64,000 nucleotides of DNA from Membranipora membranacea. Taxonomy: Eukaryota; Bryozoa; Gymnolaemata; Cheilostomatida; Membraniporidae. The position numbers and the translations under genes are program-made. Position 1 is the first letter of the stretch. The number at the start of each line of letters is the position of its first letter. The notes beneath the pieces were generated by a model, which ran no database searches, was not told the DNA's origin, and saw nothing but the letters and a program-made list of their open reading frames with translations. Of this stretch, positions 49,001-60,600 are shown piece after piece. The stretch is taken from contig OU612066.1 in NCBI GenBank assembly GCA_914767715.1, positions 14,945,001 to 15,009,000 on the forward strand. Direction: 5' to 3'.

Positions 49001-52000
49001 CAAGTGAAGGAGGGTAATGTTATCAGAAATAGTACTCGTAGTGCTCAAAGACCCCTAATATGGACATATTTCAGGAGTATTCCAATTCTGGTAATACACG
49101 TTCTAACCTCATCTGAGAACATCACTAATTGTGATACCTTTTCCATCAATAATCAGATTTCGCCAGGAGGAGGATTTGGCTGCCAGAGTGGCCAGCGGTA
49201 AAACAGTACAGAAAGCATTCTCAGACAGATTCACCAGATTCGCCCTCTATGAGTATCCTGGAGAAGGAGTGTCCTTTAGTCGTAAGGACAGATTCGTCCC
49301 GATGGCAAACGGAAGATACCTTGACAAGCTGATGAGTGAAATCCCAGGTGATGATTTATTTTGGTCTTTTACTTTTGTAGCAGGTTATCGGAAAAAATTT
49401 GAAAAGTTGTCATAATCCTTTAAAAACTTACTTTTGAAAATGCTTTTTTTTTAAATTAAAAGAACAACTCACTAGAGAATGTTTCCCTGTTCGCAGGTCT
49501 TCAAGACACCTTTGGATATGATCTGACCTGTACACACCTAAAGCTTTTGTCATTTAAAATAATCCAATTTTCTATGTAGGAAAAGACAACTATGCAGCAA
49601 ATATAACTGGTGAGAAGTACAATGGAAATTATCCGATGGCTATTGGTGCTAAAGTCAGAGAGACCACACCATTGAATATGGGTTTTTATAACAAGTAAGA
49701 CTTTTAAAGTGTATACCAAATTGAAAAAAATATTTTAGTTTTATGTCTATGAGACTGCGGTGTCGCTTTTAATTTATCTTTTAAAAGTAGCTTGTCGTGT
49801 TTGACATAATATATTCTGGTGTGTGACTGTTAATAGTTTGTTTTTAAATGTTGTATCGTCATTTGGCTGATTTAAGTGCTTACTTTCTTCTCGTTTTATA
49901 ACCATTCTTCCATTCCATAATCATATTTTGTTGCACCTGTTGTCAGTGCCTACAAGCTACCGCACAAAGACGCCATGGGAGCCAGTATATTCAGGAGAGG
50001 GTTCTCAGATAACAACCTGTATGTCGCTTACAATACACAGGACAAGATAACTGCCGTCAAAGTAAGATAAAAAATATATCATACATAAATAGTAGTAACT
50101 ACCTGTAGATCTCTCATATTAAGTTATTACTGCATGTCCCTGTTCACTCCCTGCAGGATTTCCGATTGCCTCGCCCCTGGGTCTCACCACACACAAATAT
50201 CATCAGAGCAGCAGAAGTCTAATCGATATCTCCCTAACTTCCTTCCTTAGTAGTCATGGTTATGCCAAGGTGTAACAGCCGACTTCTGGAGTTTTCTGCT
50301 CCTCCTTGGTTAGGCATAGCAAGCTTCGCTGGAGGGGGGGGGGGAATACAGCCCACACATATATAGGCTAAATACATAGACTTGGCAATAGATGAAATTA
50401 TAAAGTTCTATGGCTATACACCATTTTGCTATAACTCACCATAGCAGCTACACAGCTGACAAAGGCAAGTTATCTGGTTCCGTCGGTAAGCAACTAACAA
50501 CTGCTCCTTACCTGTTTTATCGATAATTCTGATTTATAGAAGAGAGGTAGATGCACATTAGGTAAGGGCTGTGCTACAGTGGAGAGGCGAGTCTCGTATG
50601 CGATACCTTTAGAGATTGTGTACACAACTCCACTACAAACCTGGAACCCTTACAACCTGACTCACTTCACAGGCAGGTTACATACATCATAATAATAATA
50701 GAGCTTATTTATCTGGACGCTTAATTGAATATTTAAAAAAAAATTGAATAATTAAGTAAAATAGGTTAACAGTGAAAAATTATGATAGTTATAAAAGTTA
50801 TGTAGGATAAAATTGGAGGTAGATATGATAAATAAATACTACTGTTAAATAACAATTAAGTTGTATTTGGGTATGACAGAACAAAATTGACACACTACTG
50901 TCCCTTATAAGTTATAAATGCTTGACATTATCAGACCAGAGTGGAATTGTATGGTTTTACCTTTACTGAATTAGTTGTCATACTTACGAGCTCTCAAGCC
51001 TTTTTGAATGAAATATTTCAATCTCTCTCAATAGATCCCAAAAAAGCTCAGCACACAAATAAAGTCAGAGGTCGAACTAGAAATGGAGGACATACACCTG
51101 AGAGTGCATACTATGGAACCAGTCCACAACATTACTACATTACACCACCAGAATTCTTCAGTAAGTATAACTGACAAGATATTCATTCAATTCCATTGAC
51201 CATACGGCTTCTCTCACTAAAAACTTGACATTTGAGTTCCCTGTCATCACGTTGTTAACTATGCCATGCTAGGCCATAGACGAGGTTGACTGTCGCCCAT
51301 CTGTCACATTCCTTGCTTTTACATGTCATCATATCTGTTGCAATAACTTACTGCCAAATAAAAATTTACCTTCTAAGAGCTTATTGAAACCAGATGTCTG
51401 TCTGTTTCCATTTTATAGTGACTGATAAAAATCTGCGAGCAGTGAGTACAGCTGACACAGGAAGTGTATACGGAAGAGGCTTTCTAGATCCTCAGGGAAA
51501 AGTCAGGTACTGTTGGCCTAAATAAAATTACTGTATCTCTGATTTTAGCAACAACTGATTTATACCTCGTTATGCCAAAAAATTGAGTCTACGTCGGTTT
51601 TTATCACTACTCATGACAGATTTAAAGATGTACAAAACAAGGGGTCAGAGAAACCAACCCCTTACAGTTATCAACTAACACGTTTGACAGTGTCAGAGCC
51701 TAAGTAATATCGGTACTAGAGTACTGATCTCATTTGTACACAATAAATCATGTTTGTGCTTATCCATATCATATTATTGTCTCTAGACGAGTGGTATCCA
51801 GTGGCATTGAGATTATGTTAGATGAAATTCCTGGTGTTGGAAAAATGAGAGTTAGATACCCCATAGTGCCGATTCATGATCATGGAAACTCTATATATAA
51901 AGACTTGAGTGCTTTGACTGATATGACTCTGAAGAAGCATAAATATCTCAATCTCTACCCTGATCTTAAGCAAAAGGACAACGAAACTGTAGAAGAGGTA

Positions 52001-53620
52001 TGAAGATTGGTTTTTTTGTAAACTCTGTATCTTTCATCATTATGCCTTTTTTCATTCTTCATCCTTTATTACATAATTATCCTCAAAAATTGTTTTAGCC
52101 TCAGAATCCATTATAACACCTGCTACGCAAAGATGGTTTTGTGAACCACAATGTTATTAATGCTGTAATAATTGTTATAACTGCTTTTTGTAAGTACTGG
52201 CGTAGTTATCTCTGTAATCATGTCAGGAAAATTCGTAACCTGACAACAATGAAAACTGTCAATATTCAGCACACATACAAAAAGATAGCTCCTGACTTGT
52301 CCAGATGCAGAACTCTTTAATCATCAAATAATACGATTTGAAGAGCTGTCAAACTGCCACTGTCTTTACCTGTAGAACCAATGGGTACGTACGTGGGATG
52401 GAAGAAAAAGTTGCGTGCTTAATCTCATTTTCAAAACTTTCGATCGTTGTGAGAAAATAAATTCTTGTTGGATAATAGTGTAGAGCAACTGGATACCCAC
52501 CGACTTAAAATGATCTCATCTTCTTTTAGGTGTACATGTATGAGACAAATGCTGCCAGTGGGCATGTTCATACTATAGAACTTACCACGTCTCAGATAAA
52601 TCAGCTCATCAGTGGGAAATACCTCAGAGTTACAACATCTGTCGGTGATGGTCACAGCCATGATCTGGTCTTATGGTACTGGGAGAAATACAGAATAAGT
52701 GAGTATTATTTCTCTCCCATATACGTGTTGGAAGGAAAACGCTTACAAAATGTCAGTTTTGTGTTTTGTCCTGAAGTCTGAAGCTCACAGCAACATGAAC
52801 TTCATATTAGGTATCAGGTGATTCCTTATGTATATAAACCCCAAAGAAGTCAAGCATTCCTAGAAGGAAAGATTATTGTTCAAAGTATTCATCAGGCTTG
52901 ATCAGTGGTGGAAATGGAAATAAATAAGTGTCTATACACCAAACATTGAGATCAATCCAACGCGTAGCGACGGGGGGGGGTGTGGGGATTCTCCCCCCCC
53001 GTGAACTTTTTTGATATTTGTGCCCTAATTACAGTGTTTCCGGTGTATCTTCTTGACCTTTTGAGCCTAAATCTAAGAGCATGTTTTGACTGAAGCAAAC
53101 AGTAAAGTAAAAGTAAACAAACCCTATACTACAAACGACATAAACAAACTTATCCAAGCATACAAATTGCACAGCAGTGATAGGTTATAAAGGCCTATAC
53201 ACTTATTGAAGGTGTATAGGCATTGATGTGAACTTCCTATACACCGTATAGGCCCGTATAGGCCCATTTCCACCACTGGGCTTGATAGTGCACTTTATGG
53301 TTACCTTACATTTACTCCCCCTGTTTACTTTATAATAACTACCAAAGCTAATATTTTTTCCTTTAGGGTGTTAGGGTATATAGGGAATTCCTGTGGTATA
53401 TTTCAACATAAAATATCACCTTGTCTCATGCTACGATATTTTGAAGCTACACACTGAAAGTGTTATCTGTGCATAAAATTTCTTCCAATCAGTGATCATT
53501 TCCTGCATTGTTCTTTTAGTAAATATTAAGAAATGCGATGAGAAGATTAACACTTGCTTTGATGGGCATACTGGAAGGCTATTCTGTCATGACTGCAAAG
53601 GAGGCTATCCCTCATTGTAA
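46087..53620 (+). CDS. Secreted protein of unknown function with paired His-x-His motifs
   Basis: About 16 exons. The start MWCLVITLAISCEA at 46087 is a signal peptide with likely cleavage after Ala14. Exons joined by exact phase: 46087-46191, 46365-46539, 46931-47121, 47554-47661, 48087-48200, 48384-48476 (approximate end), 49157-49347, 49580-49694, 49947-50061, 51035-51160, 51419-51506, 51787-51997, 52530-52698 and 53520-53620. Exons between 50062 and 50680 are uncertain. Near the C-terminus, SGHVHTIELTT and GDGHSHDLVLWY give paired His-x-His motifs. The end IKKCDEKINTCFDGHTGRLF, followed by CHDCKGGYPSL, is cysteine-rich. The motifs suggest metal binding; that is inference. I do not recognise the family. 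The stop overlaps an AATAAA. Confidence 0.75.
52903..53278. mobile_element. hAT-type MITE with 8-bp target duplication
   Basis: The element begins CAGTGGTGGAAATGG and ends with its reverse complement CCATTTCCACCACTG. Perfect 8-bp duplications GGCTTGAT flank it at 52895-52902 and 53279-53286. CAG-starting inverted repeats with 8-bp duplications are typical of hAT transposons. No transposase is encoded in its 376 bases, so it is non-autonomous. It sits in an intron of the His-x-His secreted protein gene. Confidence 0.9.
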
Positions 53621-54651
53621 TAAACATCACCATGATTCAACGTAATCTTGAAATTCACCAAAAAAAGATATCTTCCGGTGCTGCCTCATTATTGTAAATT
53701 TTGTTGCCACAATTGTGTATGTAAAAATTGTTTATGGTCCTGTTTGAAAATTTATGGTTTTGAAAATTTATGGTTCTATTTGAAAATTTATGTCTATGGA
53801 TCTGTTTAAAATTGTTTTTGGTCCACATAATTTTCCTTGATACTTAATGAAAATGTCCGGTGGCTAACTTTTGTGTCTTATATATACTACATACTTTATG
53901 AGGTGAAGGCAATCATTAAGGTGAGCATTGTTATTTTGATTTGCAACCAAATACATATTCAATTCCCAAACTTGGATTTTAATTGATGGAATGTTATTGT
54001 CAACAATATTTGTTCTTTTTTGAGATACTGCCGCCAGCCCTGTCCTATATTGCTAACATTCACATTGGATTGGATTAATTGTGTATTTTGAAACAATTAC
54101 TCTTGTGTGTCTAGACTATTTGTCTGTTGCATTTACGCTATTCGTGCGCAATGGGTATTGTTGCTTAGTTTTGTCATATTCCCTGCAGGCAACTGGGCAC
54201 AATTAACTCCCTCTGCTCAGAGGTCTATGCTCGGCGGAGGGAGTTGGCTATGTCATCCTCGCCCCCCCCCCCCCCCTCCCATCTGATCACCCAGAAAAAA
54301 GATTATAGCTAATAATGTCAAAGTTGTCCTCTCTCTGAATGAGAAGTTATAACTCCTTGCTCTAACATTGTTAGTAAACAAGCGCACATGTTCAGGCTCC
54401 ACCCACAGCTACCAGATAACCAATCAGTGACGCTAATTCTATTGATGTCACTCATCAGCTGTGTAAAAGATTGGCAACTGTCCAAGATTGATTGCACCAG
54501 ATTCCAGAAGTGAGTGTGGACTGCGTAAACATTACTTCATGTTTAGTGGATGATCTCACTACTTTGACCACAGTAAACAGATTTGCATCCTGGAATCAAT
54601 TCATAACAACTCAGGGCCTGATCTGAAGGAAAGTTAACTGCTGTCACATCA
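53621..54651. other. Intergenic gap before WIPI2
   Basis: No coding exon. A short imperfect tandem repeat (tttgaaaatttatgg, three copies, about 53745-53800) and a poly-C run near 54262 are the only structures seen. It should hold the WIPI2 promoter. Confidence 0.45.
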
Positions 54652-57600
54652 ATGGTTTCTGTGAATTTCAACCAGGATTGCACGTAAGTAAAACTACTTT
54701 TGTAACCTGATTTCACTCACTTGCACTCTCCTGTTACCCAAGGTATACAATTGCACTTGCTCTACTTGCTGTTACTGTTTTATTGGAGCAGGATGCTAAA
54801 GACAGAGGGGATCATGCTTGTTGAAGTAAGTCACTCCACGCTTTGGGCCCTCTAGTTCGTCTATGCAGAGAACTTTGGAGAGTCAGCATCAGGAATCTGG
54901 GAGAGTGGCAGTCAGCAAGCAAATCTTTCCAGATTTTGACAATACCATCCAAATGTATATGCTACTCTTTGCTGTACAGGTGTTTTTCATAAAAGATTGC
55001 TTTGTGATCCGACCACAAAATGGGCTACATTGTAACATTGCAGACTAGATATGCCTTGACTTGTCTTATTTATGTTAGAGCAAATATATAGCCATCAAAT
55101 TTTAGTACAGCTCCACAGAGTCAATGGGATATACCGACCTGCTTCTAGGTACTCAATGGAAATTTTTGGTTGCCCAGTAGATAGTTTTAAGTCTTTGATC
55201 CTCACATACAAGGGTGATATTTTATGTTGCAGTTCACTGGCAGTTGGATCTAAAAGAGGATACCAACTGTACTCGTTGAACAATGTAGAACAGATAGACC
55301 GAGTACACTTGAACGGTGGGTGCATATTGCTAAATTTAGATTGTTATATTTAGACATCAATGTGTGGTGCTTTTGGGTTACCAAAATAACAATCTGGAAT
55401 AAACCGATGTGACGTTGATTTTGAACCTCATCGCCATTAACTACTTTTCTGAAGATGTGATGCGTTGTCACCTGAGTTATTCCATGTGGGCGCGTATAGA
55501 CTGGCCAGAGCTGAAAAGTTATGTTAGTTAGTTGTCCATCACAAAGAACCAAGTGACTTTCCTCATATCTGACACAGAAAACTCACGCAGCACTATCTGG
55601 AAAATGTTTATGTGTGTAATAATGTGTTCCCACCTCTTAAGGCAGGCATTTTTTACTTAAGCCATGAGCCACGACATGTCATCCAATGCAACGATCATGC
55701 TGCGCTTCAAAATACTAGCAGAACACAGAAAAGTTTTGTATAGCGATACCCTTTTGATACAAGCTCATAAACGTATGAGGCTGTTTTCACTTCAGGCTTT
55801 TTACATCATCTTCCCTGAGTCATCTCACCTGCCTAACGCTTTGCAGGACTTTGGCCCAACATGTAGATCATGTTGATCTGAAGTTGTTGCCTGGCCAACT
55901 GTCTATAACAACTTAACAAAAACAATGATCAGATCATGGGTAGGATTTGATCGGAATTATGCAAGCCTTGCAAGGGTAGGTTACCTGGATGTCAACCCTA
56001 ACTACATACAAAGACACCTGAAATTATTATAATCACCATGGATCTTGACCTCACTTCCATCCTTTCACTCCATTTGCATCTCATAATAGAACATTAGTGT
56101 TGGGTGGGGAGTAAGGGCGATGCATGATCAAATTAATGTGATTGACCTTGTCATCTAAGAGCTCTCGCGCATGACATCCTTGACGAATATAAATGTAATC
56201 CTAGTATTTGCCTTTGTCCTAAATTTCTTATCATAATATTTTTGTCACATGATGCAATATCAGTCAATATCCTGTATTGTGGAAAATCCATCTTGATGAT
56301 ACATTTGTCCCAGTAATGGATCAATACACCCACTATTAGTTGTGCAATTAATAACATTTACTCAACAAAATTGACCAAGAAATTGTCCTCAAACTTGGAT
56401 AATAAGCACTTCAAAAGCTGGGCGGAGTTGGCATGTCTTGTAATCTCACCTGAGCCGCTATTGTAATCACCATCATACAAATTATAAGGTAAATGGTTAC
56501 AGACCGTCTGTGGGAAATCTTTGAGCTTGAACAATGAGAATGTCTGATACCGTATTAGCTCAGTTCACCTGAGCGGAGGCGGAGTGTCTCGGGTTAAATT
56601 TATTGAGTGAATAAAAGGAGAGTGACAACTGACAGAGAGGGGCTATGAAAAGGGCACCCCTTATTCTACCGTCCTCGCCCAACCCCTTAGTCTAAGACTC
56701 TTCCACCTTCACCCAACCCCTTATTCTACCACCCTCCCCTATTCAGAATGATGGGCGAACGGTGCTATAGTTGGTTAACATTGAACTTTTCTTGCAGATA
56801 CTGCACAGGACGCTTACATAGTAGAGAGGTTGTTTAGCAGTAGCCTGCTGGTCATTGTCAATAACAGGAGGCCATGTACCCTCAAAGTGTGCCATTTTAA
56901 GAAAGGAACTGAGATATGTAACTACAGCTACCCGAGTAAAATCCTCGCTGTTAAGATCAACAGACAGGTTAGTACCCTGCCTCGTAAGCTAATCATAGAG
57001 TATATATCTACGGTCTCTGAACTCGATTTTACACAGGGGGAAATAACCTTCAAAGACAAAAGAGTATGTATGTACAACTGAGGTTCAGGGAACTGATAGT
57101 GCCATGCATGGCATTAATAGGATTTTGTGTCCGGAATGTGCGGTCTTTGACTTTTGACATTAGCTTTTCACCTAACTGATAATGATTAGACTTGGAGTTG
57201 TCTTAGTGGGCTCATTGGTTTAGGTCGATTTTACACGGGGGCAATAACCTTCACAGAGGAAAGAGTATATACGTACATACATATGAGGTTCAGTGAACTG
57301 ATAGTACCATGGATGACATTAATAGGATTTTGTGCCCGGAATGTTCGGTCTTTGACTTTTGACACAAGCTTTCACCACACTGGTAATGATAAGACTTGGA
57401 GTTGTCTTGATGGGCTCAATGGCTGATAGTATAATACCAGTGCTTCCAGCATTACCGCTTCTCGGCCTATTGGCTAAGATCAAAGTGTCATGGCTAATGG
57501 CTGATTAGTGCCTGTTCCAGTTTCTGGCAGCTTGCTGCACACTCACGATTAGGAGGTCCAACATGGCCTCACCTCTCGGATGCATTCTAGCTTGCTAGGA

Positions 57601-60600
57601 TGTATCACACTCTCAGTATGAGGACTCCTGGCAACTTGCGTCCCTCTTTAGGGGCAACCCACCCTCTGTTTTGTCATAAACAGGGCTTCCAGCATACCTT
57701 GACCTGCCTCGCAAATGGAGTAAATGCGTAAATCATCTTATTTCCCTTCCATCTTCAATTTGCCCTATTTGTATAGAGTATAAATCAGATACTCTATTTA
57801 GACTTCCCTTTCTTGCCACTTATATATCATCAGCTAAAACATCTTGTGTAATGAGTTCATATTAGTGCTGCCATGGAAACCTTAGTACTTCTTTATAGCA
57901 TCAGGCCGGTAGTTCTAGGGGAGACTGGGAGGCACTACCTCCCCTAGAAAGCTAAATACAGTGGCCTGAAACACTATAATTGAATAATGTTTGAATCAAA
58001 TCCTTCGGGATTTCCATTTGCTTATTATATGCCTCAAGTTGCTCGGGAAGGAGATTACTGGTGATGCTTTCTGACTCGCCTCAAACTTTTGCCTCCCCTA
58101 CCAACTTTTCTAAACTACGGCCCTGAGCATGGTAGTATTATTTGTGTGCAGCACTTCGTATGTGGGTCACTTTCGATTCATGCTACTTTGTTATGCTGCT
58201 TCAGTGAGCCTTTTGCATAATGAGGGCAATGAGTCTGCTTCATCAAATCTATTGATTAAAAAAATGCAATACTTTCGATTCATTTTGCTCACAGTGCAGG
58301 GTCATGTAAATCATCTAATTTAACCTCCTAAAAGCTCTGATGAATTAATTTAAAAAGGGGAAGTAACAGTTGCCAAGTTAGGTTATTTTTAAATTTATTT
58401 TTTTACACTTGCAAAAGACGTGATTGAATGTGCTTAGACCTCTGGTACAGCTGGACGTGCATGTCCATAGACTTAATATACTGAGTATATTAAGTCTGTG
58501 TGCACGCATGACCACAAAGATTTTTGCTGTGTCAGGTTGATGCAAGTTGAGTCTAAAAGTCTGACAGCTATTAACAGGACACTTTGATCACTGTTTGAAA
58601 AATATTGTGTAGCGGTATTCCATGGATGTAGTAGAATGACTACAAATTATGGCTGCTTTGCCAACTGTTGCTGTTTTCGATCATAACTCCATGTCAGCTT
58701 TTAAGTTTGCATAATGGTTTGAAATACATTATTAAAAAATCATGATCGTTGATGTTTCTGCTTCCTAGAATGCAATACAAGTCAGCAAGGAAAAATATCA
58801 GATTGTGTGGCCACTTGAATGACGATATTATCGCTTGCAAACCTATCCTTGGCAATAGGCCACCATAAGGGCACCGTGATAAGGCAATTTAATAAAGATA
58901 CGAGAAGCAGGGACCTTCCTATATCTTAATTTGATAAGATAATTTGTTCGCCTGGACCAATGAATGAGGGAGTTCATTGCCTGGACAGATGGTGGGAAAC
59001 TGACATCACTGACAACTTAGACCTCTTTGTCTCTTATGACATCTATGTAAATCTTTCTCTCTTTGATAAGTTTGTTGTACAAAGAATTGTATGATTAAAA
59101 TTCATGAAATTCATATTATTATTTTTTAAATCCTCTAATAGTGGCCATGTATACCACCATAAAACGCCACCAAGGGAGTATTTAATTGCCTGTTTATGGT
59201 TGGATTAGGAATTAAGGAAGAGCCATGTCACATGTCACTAGCAGATGATTACTCTGCAGACAAAAAAGTAGTTGTACAAAAAACTTCACTGAAATCCTGA
59301 CATTTTAAAGGGTGGCCTTTTTTGTTAACCCCTAGTTTTTTGCTATCCCTGCAGAGACAGATAAACATCAATTAGCAGCCTCATAGATTGAGCTCCATGA
59401 AATATCGGACAGGGTGGCTCTCTGATTTCAGACCATAAACAATATAAATCCTACCAGCTTATTTCAGGCTAAATGTAGCTCAAATCTACACTCAAACTTC
59501 TGCGGATTCAAATTTCTTCAAGCTGTGATTAGCTTTTCCGAATTGGCATTCACACAGTCAACTTTATCCTTCAATCCATAATAAGACTGAGTCACCCTTG
59601 ATGAGTTTTCATTTGATTGATCTCATTGGGAATTCCCAGAAAGTTGCATTGTGGGATACTAATTAATTTGCTCTGTTTCAATTTTAATAGAGGCTGATAG
59701 TATGTCTTGCAGACTCATACCACATACACAACATCAGGGATATGAAGGTGATGCACACCATTGAGGATGCAGTCGACAACCCCTTGGGAATCTGTGCTTT
59801 ATCCACCACTAACGATACAGGTTTCATGGCTTATCCCAGTACAAATACTGATGGCTCCCTGGAGATATTCGACGCCATGACTATGGTAAAAGTTTGAAAT
59901 AAAGTTCTTTTTTTTTTCATTATTAGCAAAGAGAAGTAACTCATGATTGCAGTGTAACATAGATGAAGATATCATACTACATTTACTCACTCACCTTAAC
60001 TAACGTCATGGTTCAATGTCAATAGCATAATATTGACACCCTTGAGTTGTTGATGCTACACTTTTTGAACTATAGAAGCCTAGCTAGTTTTTGTTGGAAT
60101 CTTTCCAGCATAATATCTCATATGTATGGTATAGTATCTAGCCTGGTCGGATAAAAAAATGAAACAGTGGTATGTCTGTGTGTCATTCAAATTCCTCACT
60201 GAGAGACATTTCTGTCATGTGACATCAATTTTTTGTTTTGTTTTAGACAAGCGTTATGAATATACCAGCGCATCACCACCCTCTCTCAGCCATCGCGTTC
60301 AGTCATAACGCTGACATGGTCGCTACTGCCTCTAATAAAGTTAGTTTCCTAAACAGCCTCAGGATCATTTAGTATGATGCAATTGTTGCATTGTTTACCA
60401 CCAACATATTATTGTTATTTATTGTGTCATTGTTTATTTGTAACGAATGTATATTTGTTTGCTTTATTGGTGCCAACATCGTTGATAACATTTTACCCCA
60501 GTGGTGACATAGGGAAGTGGGGATAAGAGAAGCTGAGAGTTGTGCATTCAATATTAGATATACAATAACACACAAGATGTCTGGTTTATTTCATAGGGCA

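Larger units (their letters stand above)
56968..59690. other. Large WIPI2 intron with inserted and duplicated material
   Basis: Contains a ~200-bp tandem duplication of exon-flank sequence (57025-57227 and 57227-57424) and the U2-headed insertion (57453-57684). No additional WIPI2 exon is needed between 56967 and 59691, since they join in phase. Confidence 0.7.

Noticed and set aside
54250-54290. Poly-C and other homopolymer runs (12705, 27380, 50331, 52973, 54262, 63655) as features
   Set aside because: They look like simple slippage tracts with no adjacent structure.
57452-57490. Functional U2 snRNA gene
   Set aside because: Only the first ~35 bases match; the branch-point recognition, Sm site and 3' stem-loops are absent, and direct repeats mark it as an inserted copy.
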